Part shown: piece after piece, positions 1 to 8,638 of the stretch | How positions within the stretch are numbered: position 1 is the stretch's first letter | Layout: each line of letters begins with the position of its first letter | Assembly (NCBI GenBank): GCA_018820005.1 | Contig: JAHJOS010000427.1 | Span: forward strand, 1 to 22,053 | Reading direction: 5' to 3' | DNA length: 22,053 nucleotides | Source: Alphaproteobacteria bacterium | GTDB lineage: Bacteria > Pseudomonadota > Alphaproteobacteria > Rhizobiales > Devosiaceae | Notes under the pieces: model-generated | Database searches by the model: none | What the model was told of the DNA's origin: nothing | Seen by the model: the letters and a program-made list of their open reading frames with translations, nothing else | Made by a program: the position numbers and the translations under genes

Positions 1-43
1 ATAACTTTATTCTTTTACCGTTTTGCTTGGTTTGCGCCCGGCT

Positions 44-82
44 GGTCTCGTAGCTCAGTTGGATAGAGCACTGGATTCCTAA
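44..82 (+). pseudogene. tRNA-Arg(CCU) 5' half, broken in the anticodon loop
   Basis: The stretch reads as the first 38-39 nt of a tRNA. It has an acceptor 5' strand (44-50), TA, a D-arm with stem GCTC/GAGC (53-56 and 66-69), an anticodon 5' stem (71-75) and the loop TTCCTAA (76-82) with anticodon CCT. The expected 3' anticodon stem (TCCAG) does not follow, and no T-arm is visible in the next 300 bases. It matches the intact tRNA-Arg(CCU) at 8383-8421 at 35 of 39 positions. I interpret it as a tRNA gene truncated by integration or rearrangement. A group I intron was considered and rejected. Confidence 0.75.
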
Positions 83-373
83 AGGCGGCCCATCAGTTCA
101 CGCTGATGGGTCTTGGTCAGGCCAGTGACGACGCAGCCTTAGGTCTGGTCAGATCAGGTCGTCCACTTCGCCCCCACTTCGGTAATCTCCGCTACGCTGC
201 GGCACTCCTGAAGCAAACAGTGCGTTTGACCAAGTAACCTGCCGTGGACCGCTGGGCCCTTGCCGATTGCAACGACATCCCTAGTCCGCACTCATCACGT
301 CCTGATAACCTTTGCGGCCCAATGCTTCGGCCCACTTTCGCCTGGGTCCGAGGCGCGGCGCTTGGACGGGCGG
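83..373. other. Intergenic stretch after the broken tRNA, with one hairpin and a short unrecognised frame
   Basis: No gene could be assigned here. A perfect 8-bp hairpin (CCCATCAG / CTGATGGG, loop TTCACG) lies at 89-110, seven bases after the tRNA break, without a T-run. An open frame of 43 codons runs from the ATG at 106 to the TAA at 235-237, and stays open upstream through the hairpin into the tRNA fragment. It contains a segment reading FGNLRYAAALLKQTVRLTK, which I do not recognise. It may be the tail of a deleted gene brought in by whatever broke the tRNA, or chance. Confidence 0.35.
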
Positions 374-1558
374 CTATACGGGCAAGGCACGCATCGCGCC
401 ATCGGAGGCTTCAAAATCAAACAGTTGCTGGGTGGCCAGAGCCGCAGCGCCACGGGCCCATGAATCGTCGGCCCAATGCGGCTCCACCTTGGGCGGCGTC
501 CATGTGCAGTGCTTGGCCAAGGTTCGTCGCATGGGATCGAACAGGAAATCACCGAAAGATACTGCTTCTCCGCCGACGACGATCAGTTCCGGATCGACAA
601 TGTTGCAGAACGCCGCCAGCGTTTGGCCGATTCCCGCACCGGCCCGCCCGAGCAGGTCTATCGCGGCTGCGTCGCCGACTTCGGCAGCGGCAAGAAGGTC
701 TTGACGGACGGCGCCTGGATTCCCGGTCAGCGTCCGCCACTCTTCCACCATGGCGGGTTCCGAAAACATGGCCTGCAGGCAACCTGCGCGACCGCATTCG
801 CATAGCGGCCCTTGCGGGTCGAACGTAATGTGCCCCAGCTTTCCAGCAGACCCGTGCGCCCCGTGATGCACGTTTCCGTCGATGATGGCGGCACAACTGA
901 TGCCGACACCGATCGCCAGAGCACCAACGGTGCGATGATGCCTGCCCAGCCCGAAAAGTTGCTGGGCGAGCGCAAAGGCGTTGATGTCGTCGTCCACCCA
1001 GACAGGCACATGCAAACGCTCTGCGATCATCGAGGCGATCGGGACGTCGCTCCAGCCGAAGCGAAAGCTCCGATGGCAGATTCCAGCCTGGACAATCCCC
1101 GGCATGGCCACGCCGACCCCGGTAATCTGGGCCCCTTGGGGTGCAAACTTGCTCAAATACGCCACGGCGTCGACACACCCGGCGACCATGCTTTCGGGGC
1201 TCTGATCAGCCACTTCGATCCGCGTCGCGTGCAATGTCGTCGTGGCGAGATCGGTCAGCACGCAGTCGATGCTGCCCACCATCAGTTTCAGCCCGACTGC
1301 CAGACGGGAGCCATAGTTTATTTCCACCGGCACCGGACGCCGTCCCGCTGCCCCGATGGTGGACTTCCCCTCGATCAGGACATTCTCTGCGAGGAGATCG
1401 GATACGACAAAGGTAAGCGTTGCGGGGCTCAGGCCAGTGATACCGGCCATCTCCGCGCGGCTGAGAGGGCCGTTGGCGCGGAGCAAATTCAGGACGAGGC
1501 GGCGGTTCATCGCCCGCGACGTCCCCTGGTCACCCTTCAAGCCCACATCCAACCTCAT
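374..1558 (-). CDS. ROK-family transcriptional repressor of the adjacent sugar operon
   Basis: This 394-aa protein has the layout of ROK repressors (NagC/XylR type). An N-terminal winged helix-turn-helix (about residues 14-62, RAMNRRLVLNLLR then LSRAEMAGITGLSPATLT) is followed by a two-lobed sugar-kinase-like domain. The zinc site is present: His243 in GKLGH, then Cys253, Cys255 and Cys260 in CECGRAGC. The usual Glu after the last Cys is Gln. The gene is divergent from the sugar ABC operon, with 105 bp between start codons, so it probably represses that operon and itself, released by a sugar ligand. No Shine-Dalgarno precedes the ATG at 1558, and an imperfect palindrome begins 3 bp upstream of it. 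A start at Met17 (1510) would cut into the conserved N-terminus. The effector is unknown; a galactoside or galactose is an inference from the GH42 gene. Confidence 0.9.
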   Translation of the reverse strand: MRLDVGLKGDQGTSRAMNRRLVLNLLRANGPLSRAEMAGITGLSPATLTFVVSDLLAENVLIEGKSTIGAAGRRPVPVEINYGSRLAVGLKLMVGSIDCVLTDLATTTLHATRIEVADQSPESMVAGCVDAVAYLSKFAPQGAQITGVGVAMPGIVQAGICHRSFRFGWSDVPIASMIAERLHVPVWVDDDINAFALAQQLFGLGRHHRTVGALAIGVGISCAAIIDGNVHHGAHGSAGKLGHITFDPQGPLCECGRAGCLQAMFSEPAMVEEWRTLTGNPGAVRQDLLAAAEVGDAAAIDLLGRAGAGIGQTLAAFCNIVDPELIVVGGEAVSFGDFLFDPMRRTLAKHCTWTPPKVEPHWADDSWARGAAALATQQLFDFEASDGAMRALPV

Positions 1559-1560
1559 TA

Positions 1561-1592
1561 TTAATTTTGTAAACTAACTATTGATCGATCAA
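1561..1592. promoter_or_regulatory. Candidate operator in the ROK/ABC divergent promoter region
   Basis: Two palindromes occupy the short AT-rich gap. The first, at 1561-1577, is TTAATTT-TGT-AAACTAA, an imperfect inverted repeat (6 of 7 positions per arm) resembling the TTAGTTT half-sites bound by XylR-type ROK repressors. The second, at 1581-1592, is the perfect 12-mer TTGATCGATCAA. Both lie between the divergent start codons. Binding by the ROK protein is inferred. No convincing -35/-10 pair could be fixed. Confidence 0.5.
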
Positions 1593-1663
1593 CCAAACAT
1601 GCTCTAGCTTTGCCCTGCACTCAACCCATTACAGTGGGAAAGCGGTCTCTGGGAGGAGATATC

Positions 1664-2935
1664 ATGAAGCATACGCATTCCTTTGCGTCGACCCGTCGCA
1701 CGTTTCTCAAGACTGTTGGTGGCGGCGCTGCTGCAGTCGCGCTCGGCGGTTTGAGCATGCCTGCATTGGCGCAGGACAAATCGCTGACGATCATCTTCAA
1801 CGGTAACAACGAGAACCAGGTCGCCGCCCTGCGCAAGACCATTGCCGACTTCGAGGCAGCGACGGGTTCGACGGTGACGCTGAACCTGATGGATCACGAG
1901 GCGCACAAGACCGCCATCCGTAATTATCTCGTCGCCGGGGCGCCTGATGTCTGCTTCTGGTTCTCGGGCAACCGCATGAAAGCCTTTGTCGATCGTGGGC
2001 TGTTCGATGACATTTCCGACCTTGTGGCGGAGCAGAATTACGCCGAGGTGCTTGGCGGCACGCTCGGCGCCACAATGGTCGGCGACAAGGTCTATGGCCT
2101 CCCGCTTGCCGGCACACTCTGGGGCAATTTCTATCTCAAGAACGTCTTTGAAGAAAAAGGCTTGGTCGCCCCGACCACCTGGGAAGAGACCTTGGCTTAT
2201 GGCGAGGCCGCCAAAAGCGCGGGCATGGCGCCGCTCGCGTTCGGCAGCAAGGAACTCTGGCCCTGTGCCGGCTTCTTTGATGAACTCAACCTGCGCATCA
2301 ATGGCCTCGAGAACCACATCGCCCTGATGGACGGGCAGATGAGCTATCTCGATCCGATGCTGCAGCCGGTATTCGACCACTGGGAAGAACTGATCAACGC
2401 CGACTTCTTCCTTGAGAACCACACGTCTTATGGCTGGCAGGAGGCGGGGGCACTGCTGAGCCAGCGCAAGGCCGGCATGATGAACCTGGGCAACTTCGTC
2501 AAATATGCGGTTCCCGAAGCTGATATTCCGCACCTGACCTTCATCCCGTTCCCCAAGATCGCCGACATCCCGCGCTTTGAGGACTTCTCGACGGACTCGA
2601 TCCACATTCCGTCCAACGCCAAGAACAAGGCGCTGGCCCGCGAGTTCCTCGCCATGTTCTACGAACCCGAGAACCTGCATGCCTTCCTGGCGCCGGCGGG
2701 CAACGTGCCGCCGCGCAACGACATGCCGCCCAGTGACGATCCGCTGGTCAATGCCGCTGTGGAAAGTCTGAAGACTGTGGCCGGCACCGCCCAGTACTAC
2801 GACCGCGATACGGATCCGGACATGGCACAGGCCGGGCTCAACGGTTTCCAGGAGTTCATGGTTCACCCCGATCGGCGCGAGCAAATCCTCACGCGCCTCG
2901 ACGAAACGCGCAAGCGCATCTTCGGCGTCTCCTGA
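1664..2935 (+). CDS. Sugar ABC transporter, extracellular substrate-binding protein (family 1)
   Basis: A 423-aa periplasmic binding protein of the MalE/UgpB class, expected to capture oligosaccharides for the permeases encoded downstream. The N-terminus carries a twin-arginine signal: T10-R11-R12-T13-F14-L15-K16, then a Gly/Ala-rich hydrophobic stretch and a cleavage site after ALA (residues 34-36). This suggests export as a folded protein by Tat. The start at 1664 is preferred over an in-frame ATG at 1610 because GGGAGGAG sits just upstream and the Tat motif then lies near the N-terminus. It is the first gene of the operon and is followed by a strong stem-loop. Substrate is inferred from the GH42 gene in the operon: probably beta-galactosides such as lactose or galacto-oligosaccharides. 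Confidence 0.9.
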   Translation: MKHTHSFASTRRTFLKTVGGGAAAVALGGLSMPALAQDKSLTIIFNGNNENQVAALRKTIADFEAATGSTVTLNLMDHEAHKTAIRNYLVAGAPDVCFWFSGNRMKAFVDRGLFDDISDLVAEQNYAEVLGGTLGATMVGDKVYGLPLAGTLWGNFYLKNVFEEKGLVAPTTWEETLAYGEAAKSAGMAPLAFGSKELWPCAGFFDELNLRINGLENHIALMDGQMSYLDPMLQPVFDHWEELINADFFLENHTSYGWQEAGALLSQRKAGMMNLGNFVKYAVPEADIPHLTFIPFPKIADIPRFEDFSTDSIHIPSNAKNKALAREFLAMFYEPENLHAFLAPAGNVPPRNDMPPSDDPLVNAAVESLKTVAGTAQYYDRDTDPDMAQAGLNGFQEFMVHPDRREQILTRLDETRKRIFGVS

Positions 2936-2953
2936 TCCAGCGTCTCGACGACC

Positions 2954-2975
2954 AGAGGGCGGTACGCCGCCCTCT
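2954..2975 (+). terminator. Intercistronic stem-loop after the binding-protein gene
   Basis: A perfect 9-bp stem (AGAGGGCGG / CCGCCCTCT) with loop TACG, followed by CATTTTAT. It lies between the binding-protein stop and the first permease. In sugar ABC operons such hairpins act as partial terminators or 3' stabilisers, so that binding protein exceeds membrane components. Which applies here is not decided by the sequence. Confidence 0.6.
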
Positions 2976-3000
2976 CATTTTATCCCAGGATGTTGAGATC

Positions 3001-3885
3001 ATGCCCAATTTTTGGCGCCAGCATCGCGGCTGGATCGCCCCTACCCTGTTCATCATGCCCGCCGTCGTCCTGTTCGGTGTCGTCATCGTCGCATCATCCG
3101 TGCAGAGCCTGTGGATCAGTTTGCACGATTGGGACGGCATGAGCCCGATGCACTGGGTGGGATTGGGAAACTACCAGGAACTGTTCCGGGATCCACAATT
3201 CTTCACCTCGCTCAAGAACAATTGCATCTGGCTGGTGGTCTTCATGCTGGCGCCCCCGCTCGGACTGGGCATTGCGCTGCTGGTCAATCAGCAGATCCGG
3301 GGCATGCGCTTGGTCAAGTCGCTGTTCTTCATTCCGCTGGTCCTGGCGTCGGTCGCCGTGGGGGTTGTCTTTACCTGGGTCTATACGCCCGGCTTCGGCC
3401 TTCTGGCCCTGGTCTTCTCGGCCTTCGGCGCGACCGCGCCGGCCCTGCTGTCCGACGAGAACCTGGTAACCTTCGCCGTGGTTTTCGCCGCACTCTGGCC
3501 GCAGGTCGCCTTCTGCATGGTGCTCTATCTGGCAGGGCTCAACAGCCTCAGCGATGACCTGATCGGGGCCGGACAGGTGGACGGCGCTCGGGGACTGAAC
3601 ATGCTGTTCCATGTCGTGCTGCCGCAACTGACCCAGGTCACCTTCATCGCCATTGCCATCACCGCCATTGGCGCGCTGCGCTCGTTCGACATGGTGTCGG
3701 TGATGACGCAGGGCGGTCCCTTCGGCTCGTCCTCGGTCCTCGCCTATCAGATGTATGAGCAGTCCATCTTCTCCTACCGCTTCGGCTATGGCGCGGCGAT
3801 CGCGTCGGTCCTGTTCGCCATCATGCTGGTGTTCATCGTCTGGTATCTGAGCCGCATCATGCGCGCCGATGACCGGGGGGCCTGA
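3001..3885 (+). CDS. Sugar ABC transporter permease (MalF/UgpA type)
   Basis: A 294-aa inner-membrane protein with about six hydrophobic segments; the first starts near residue 11 after a short cytoplasmic N-terminus. The EAA loop that docks on the ATPase is visible at about residues 195-216 (IGAGQVDGAR followed by VVLP), with Gly-Ala in place of the leading Glu-Ala-Ala. Length and layout fit the CUT1-family permease paired with a second permease. The ATG at 3001 follows the binding-protein stop by 65 bp, a gap holding the stem-loop. The next permease starts one base after the stop, so the two are probably translationally coupled. Confidence 0.9.
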   Translation: MPNFWRQHRGWIAPTLFIMPAVVLFGVVIVASSVQSLWISLHDWDGMSPMHWVGLGNYQELFRDPQFFTSLKNNCIWLVVFMLAPPLGLGIALLVNQQIRGMRLVKSLFFIPLVLASVAVGVVFTWVYTPGFGLLALVFSAFGATAPALLSDENLVTFAVVFAALWPQVAFCMVLYLAGLNSLSDDLIGAGQVDGARGLNMLFHVVLPQLTQVTFIAIAITAIGALRSFDMVSVMTQGGPFGSSSVLAYQMYEQSIFSYRFGYGAAIASVLFAIMLVFIVWYLSRIMRADDRGA

Positions 3886-3886
3886 G

Positions 3887-4738
3887 ATGTATCCTCGTCC
3901 CATCGCCCCCAATGCCAAGGCACATCGCGCCCTCTATATGGGCCTGGTCATCGCCATCCTTTTGGCCTGGCTGGCGCCGCTCTGCGCCATCATCCTGACC
4001 TCGATGCGCGCGCCCAAGGACATTGCGACCGGCAACCTCTGGGGTTGGCCGACCGAATTCGGCCTCGTCGACAACTATGTCGGGGTGTTCACCCAGACAC
4101 CCATGGCGCGGTTTTTCCTCAATTCACTCATGATCACCATTCCATCGGTGCTCGGCGTGCTGATCCTCTCGACGCTGGCGGGCTTCGTGCTGTCCAAGTT
4201 CAAATTCCGTGGCAGCATGCTGCTGTTTGCGGTCTTTGTGGGTGGCAACTTCCTGCCGGCCCAGATCATGATGATCCCGGTGCGCGACCTGATGGTGCGG
4301 CTGGGGCTCTATGACACCACCTATGCCCTGATCATTTTCCATATTGCGTTCCAGACTGGGTTCGCGACCCTGTTCATGCGCAATTTCATCGCCGCGCTGC
4401 CAAACGAACTGTTCGAAGCAGCGCGTGCCGAGGGCGCATCACCGGCGCAGATCCTCATCCACGTCGTGCTGCCCCTGGTCCGCCCGGCGCTGGCTGCCCT
4501 CGCCATTCTGGTCTTCACCTTCATCTGGAACGACTATTTCTGGGCCGTGGTGCTGACCATCAGCGACAGCGTCAAGCCGGTCACTGCGGGCCTGGCCAAC
4601 TTGCGGGGCCAGTATGTATCGGCCTGGAACACCATCTCGGCCGCCACCATCATCGTCGCCGTGCCGCCCGTGGTCATGTTCTTTCTCATGCAGCGCCACT
4701 TCATCGCCGGCCTCACCATGGGCGCGGTGAAGGGATGA
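3887..4738 (+). CDS. Sugar ABC transporter permease (MalG/UgpE type)
   Basis: A 283-aa inner-membrane permease and partner of the preceding one. It has about six hydrophobic segments and a well-kept EAA loop (FEAARAEGAS then VVLPLVRPAL). The ATG at 3887 is preferred over an in-frame ATG at 3869. It is preceded by a GGGGGG ribosome-binding stretch with 6-nt spacing, and it starts one base after the upstream stop. The earlier ATG would overlap the previous gene by 17 bases. The ATPase gene follows 28 bp later. Confidence 0.9.
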   Translation: MYPRPIAPNAKAHRALYMGLVIAILLAWLAPLCAIILTSMRAPKDIATGNLWGWPTEFGLVDNYVGVFTQTPMARFFLNSLMITIPSVLGVLILSTLAGFVLSKFKFRGSMLLFAVFVGGNFLPAQIMMIPVRDLMVRLGLYDTTYALIIFHIAFQTGFATLFMRNFIAALPNELFEAARAEGASPAQILIHVVLPLVRPALAALAILVFTFIWNDYFWAVVLTISDSVKPVTAGLANLRGQYVSAWNTISAATIIVAVPPVVMFFLMQRHFIAGLTMGAVKG

Positions 4739-4766
4739 GCCGTTACTTTTCAAGGAATTTCCGCCC

Positions 4767-5891
<1,125 letters not shown>

Positions 5892-5906
5892 CCTGCGGAG
5901 CTACCC

Positions 5907-8051
5907 GTGACCACCAAGTCCCCACCATCGCCCATATCCGTCTGGCGTCCGATCGACACCGACACATTCCTGCTGGGCGTTCCGCACTATCCCGAACACG
6001 TCGACGAAAGCTATTGGGAACGGGACGCCGAGCGCATGGCGGCCGCCGGGTTCAATGTCGTCCGCATGGCCGAGTTCGCCTGGCACATCATGGAGCCCCG
6101 CGAGGGCGTGTTCGACTTTGATCTGTTCGATCGCGCCATCGCCGTGCTGGCCAGGCATGGCATCAAGACAATCCTGTGCACCCCCACCGCCACGCCGCCG
6201 CGCTGGCTCACCTTGCACTATCCCGAGGTGCTGCGCGTCGACGTCAACGGCCGCCAGATGAGTCATGGCTCGCGCCAGCACGCCGATACCTGCAACCCGG
6301 TATTCCGGGCACATAGCCGCCGCATAACCCAGGCCATGGCAGACCATTACCGCGACCATCCGGACATCATCGGTTGGCAGACCGATAACGAGCTGAACAC
6401 CTCGGAAAGCAAATCCTATTCGGCTTCGGCGCGCCGGGAGTTCCAGCAGTTCCTTGAGGAGAAATATGGCGAGATCGGCGCCTTGAACCACGCCTGGGGT
6501 GGCGATTTCTGGGCGTCAGGCTATCAAAGCTTTGACCAGGTCGTGCTACCGCTCGACAACGCCCCGGTCTCCCTCAGCCCCGGACACCTCCAGGACTACC
6601 ATCGGTTCCTGGCTTTCGCCACGGCCCGGTTCCAGCACGATCAGGTGGTGATCCTGCGTCAGGGCAATCCGGATTGGTTCATCTTCCACAATCTGGGGCG
6701 TCTCGAGGATATCGACTTCCGCGGCCAGTTTTCAGCTGACCTCGATTTCCTCGGCTACGACATCTACCCTATGCTCTACGACGAAATGCAGCGGACAGGC
6801 GGCATCGGATACACGCAGGCGCTGCATCTGGACGTCTGCCGGGGCCACACCGGCAACTTCATCGTCCCCGAGCAGCAGTCTGGCTTCGGTAGCCAGCCCG
6901 GATTTGCCACGTTGACGCCCGAGCCGGGGGAAATGCGCCGCATGGCCTATTCCTCGGTCGCCAGGGGCGCCGACGGCGTCATGTTCTTCCGGTGGCGACC
7001 GGCCCATTTCGGCGCCGAAATCTACTGGATGGGCATCCTCGATCACGATGACATTCCGCGCCGACGCTACGACGAAGCCAGGCAGTTCGCCGGCGAGATC
7101 AACGCCATCAAGGATAAGCTGCTCGGCACCCATGTCCGGATGGATGTCGGCATCGCCGGCGGCGATTTCGACAACCAGGAAGCCCACAAGACCTATCCAA
7201 TGGGCCTGCCCAGCCCGCACGACGATGCAATCATCCTGCACCGCCATTGCTACAGGTCTGGCATCGCGTGCGGCTTCATCCATCCCGAGGATGACCTGAG
7301 CAAGCTCAAGGTGCTCTATGTTCCGCACTGGCTGATGTGGAAGGATGAATGGACTGACCGGATCGAGCAGTTCGCCCGCAATGGCGGCACCGTGGTGCTC
7401 TCGGCACGCACAGGATCAAGGGATGAGAACAACCACGTAATCCGTACACCGGCACCAGGCCACTCGCTCGCATCATTGGCCGGTGTTGCTGTGGAGGAAT
7501 TCGGGCTCTTGGCCGGCGTTGAAAGCGACGGTCTTTTCGACTCTGCCCGCTATGGCGACAGCCTCACCCGAGTGAGACAACTTCCCGAGTCCGCCCGCCG
7601 TCGCTACCACATCAAGCTGGGCAACCACGAGGTCGTCGCCGGCCACATGTACGAACTTCTGGTCCCGGAACAGGGAACCGAGGTGTTGGGCGGCTGGTCC
7701 AACCGCTTCGCGGACGGCAGGGCCGCAGTTACGGTCCGCACTGTCGGCAAGGGGCGCGTCATCTATGCGGGGACCTATCTGACCGACGCCCTCGTGCCCC
7801 TGTTGTTTGGCGAGATTTTTGCCAAGGCCGACGTCAGCCCGCTCGTCGAAGCGCTTCCCGAAGGCGTCGAGGTCACGATGCGGGTCGAAGGCGACCGCAG
7901 GCTGTTGTTCGTTTTGAACACCACGCACGTCCCCCAACAGGTAAGCCACTTGCCTCAAGGACATGAGTTGCTGGGTGGGGAGACTGTCGCGGGAGCCTTG
8001 GATCTCGGGCCCTACGGTTGCGCCATCCTCGAGTTGGGGGCAGGCGCCTGA
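5907..8051 (+). CDS. Glycoside hydrolase family 42 beta-galactosidase
   Basis: A 714-aa protein with GH42 architecture: an N-terminal (beta/alpha)8 barrel, a middle trimerisation/glutamine-amidotransferase-like domain and a small C-terminal beta domain. The barrel starts with LLGVPHYPEHVDESYWERD. The likely acid/base is Glu162 in GWQTDNELN and the likely nucleophile is Glu322 in FIVPEQQSG. There is no signal peptide, so it acts in the cytoplasm on imported beta-galactosides. Only scattered Cys are seen (91, 129, 311), not the four-Cys zinc cluster of some family members. The start codon is GTG at 5907 with GGAG 6 nt upstream. As the last gene of the ABC operon it supplies hydrolysis of the imported sugar. 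The true substrate, whether lactose, galactan fragments or galacto-oligosaccharide, cannot be read from the sequence. Confidence 0.92.
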   Translation: MTTKSPPSPISVWRPIDTDTFLLGVPHYPEHVDESYWERDAERMAAAGFNVVRMAEFAWHIMEPREGVFDFDLFDRAIAVLARHGIKTILCTPTATPPRWLTLHYPEVLRVDVNGRQMSHGSRQHADTCNPVFRAHSRRITQAMADHYRDHPDIIGWQTDNELNTSESKSYSASARREFQQFLEEKYGEIGALNHAWGGDFWASGYQSFDQVVLPLDNAPVSLSPGHLQDYHRFLAFATARFQHDQVVILRQGNPDWFIFHNLGRLEDIDFRGQFSADLDFLGYDIYPMLYDEMQRTGGIGYTQALHLDVCRGHTGNFIVPEQQSGFGSQPGFATLTPEPGEMRRMAYSSVARGADGVMFFRWRPAHFGAEIYWMGILDHDDIPRRRYDEARQFAGEINAIKDKLLGTHVRMDVGIAGGDFDNQEAHKTYPMGLPSPHDDAIILHRHCYRSGIACGFIHPEDDLSKLKVLYVPHWLMWKDEWTDRIEQFARNGGTVVLSARTGSRDENNHVIRTPAPGHSLASLAGVAVEEFGLLAGVESDGLFDSARYGDSLTRVRQLPESARRRYHIKLGNHEVVAGHMYELLVPEQGTEVLGGWSNRFADGRAAVTVRTVGKGRVIYAGTYLTDALVPLLFGEIFAKADVSPLVEALPEGVEVTMRVEGDRRLLFVLNTTHVPQQVSHLPQGHELLGGETVAGALDLGPYGCAILELGAGA

Positions 8052-8099
8052 GTTTGGTATGCGACATAGGGTCCAGTCAGGCGTCGAACGCGGCAGTCA

Positions 8100-8380
8100 C
8101 TAGGCGCTGGTTTTGACAGCCTTCGTCCGCTTTGTCGCCACTGCAGACGTGTGTGGGGGCTTTCGGGCCAGTCCGTTGGATTTGGCAGGGGCAGATGAGG
8201 TCGCGGCGTAGCCGAGTGCCACCATCGGGTAATCCGAGGGCAAACCCCATTTCGTGCGGTACGCATCTGTCGCCATGCCCAGAAGCAGTCTCGCGCAGCT
8301 TTCTCCTGCAGGTCAGGCAACGGGCGTCACGCAACGCAAACAGGGTTTCACTGGCGCATTGTATTTGCTATCCAAACGGC
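8100..8380 (-). pseudogene. Frameshifted remnant of a MucR/Ros-family zinc-finger regulator
   Basis: On the minus strand the frame from 8276 to the TAG at 8100 (58 codons) reads ATDAYRTKWGLPSDYPMVA and continues to a Lys/Ala-rich tail. This is the hallmark C-terminal segment of MucR/Ros proteins (YRxKWGLPxDYPMVAPxYAxxRSxLAKxxGLG). The upstream zinc-finger region survives only in pieces in other frames. CLTCRRKLR is read just upstream in a different frame, and APVKP...VTP (about 8340-8360) in yet another. At least two frame changes and a shortened finger rule out a working DNA-binding protein. It lies 3 bp before the intact tRNA-Arg and is consistent with decayed DNA at an integration hotspot. 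Confidence 0.75.
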
Positions 8381-8382
8381 GT

Positions 8383-8459
8383 GGTCCCGTAGCTCAGTTG
8401 GATAGAGCGTAGGATTCCTAATCCTAAGGTCATGAGTTCGAATCTCATCGGGGTCACCA
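8383..8459 (+). tRNA. tRNA-Arg(CCU)
   Basis: A complete 77-nt cloverleaf. The acceptor stem is 8383-8389 with 8449-8455 (seven pairs, two of them G-U), and the D-stem is GCTC/GAGC. The anticodon stem is TAGGA/TCCTA with loop TTCCTAA and anticodon CCT at 8417-8419. The T-arm is ATGAG-TTCGAAT-CTCAT, the discriminator is A, and CCA is encoded at 8457-8459. It reads AGG codons. tRNA-Arg genes are frequent integration targets, and two tRNA fragments lie at 44-82 and 8551-8592. Confidence 0.96.
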
Positions 8460-8550
8460 CCACACTTTTCAGCCCCCCAAAGACAGCACTAGCAGGCACG
8501 AAAAAAACTTCTGCCTTTAAAATCAAATCGCTAGGCTAGATGCGCGCAAG

Positions 8551-8592
8551 TTTCTAATCCTGCGGTCGTGGGTTCAAATCCCGCCGACATCG
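8551..8592 (+). pseudogene. tRNA 3' half (Arg-like), no CCA
   Basis: From the anticodon loop TTTCTAA (8551-8557) onward a normal tRNA 3' half can be read. It has an anticodon 3' stem TCCTG, a variable loop CGGTC, a T-arm GTGGG-TTCAAAT-CCCGC (8568-8584), an acceptor 3' strand CGACATC (8585-8591) and discriminator G. GGC follows instead of CCA. The bases upstream do not form a recognisable D-arm or acceptor. The acceptor strand pairs with that of the 5' fragment at 44-50 in 6 of 7 positions, with one C-C mismatch. This makes it the possible displaced partner of that fragment. A badly decayed complete tRNA gene is the alternative. Confidence 0.6.
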
Positions 8593-8605
8593 GGCATATG
8601 CCTGC

Positions 8606-8629
8606 GGCCACCTGCCTGGGCAGATGGCC
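8606..8629 (-). terminator. Stem-loop downstream of the cytochrome gene
   Basis: GGCCACCTGC (8606-8615) and GCAGATGGCC (8620-8629) form a 10-bp stem, with one non-Watson-Crick A-C pair read on this strand and a T-G wobble on the minus strand. The loop is 4 nt. It lies 9 bp after the minus-strand stop of the cytochrome gene. No T-run follows, so it may be a rho-assisted end or an RNA-stability element. Confidence 0.4.
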
Positions 8630-8638
8630 GACAGGGGA

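Noticed and set aside
76..373. Group I intron in tRNA-Arg(CCU), as known from Agrobacterium
   Set aside because: The break is in the right loop, but none of the conserved core elements (such as the GACTA and ATAGTCC regions) follow, and no 3' exon occurs within a plausible distance.
1604..2884. Long minus-strand open frame of 426 codons
   Set aside because: It lies exactly antisense to the Tat-type binding-protein gene, has no family motif, and its residue make-up is typical of an antisense GC-rich frame.
3094..3918. Minus-strand open frame of 274 codons
   Set aside because: Antisense to the first permease; strongly hydrophilic, biased composition and no motif.
8012..8334. Two minus-strand frames of 85 and 102 codons downstream of the GH42 gene
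   Set aside because: Neither has a motif as a whole; the recognisable MucR/Ros C-terminal signature lies in a third frame, so these are by-products of a frameshifted remnant.
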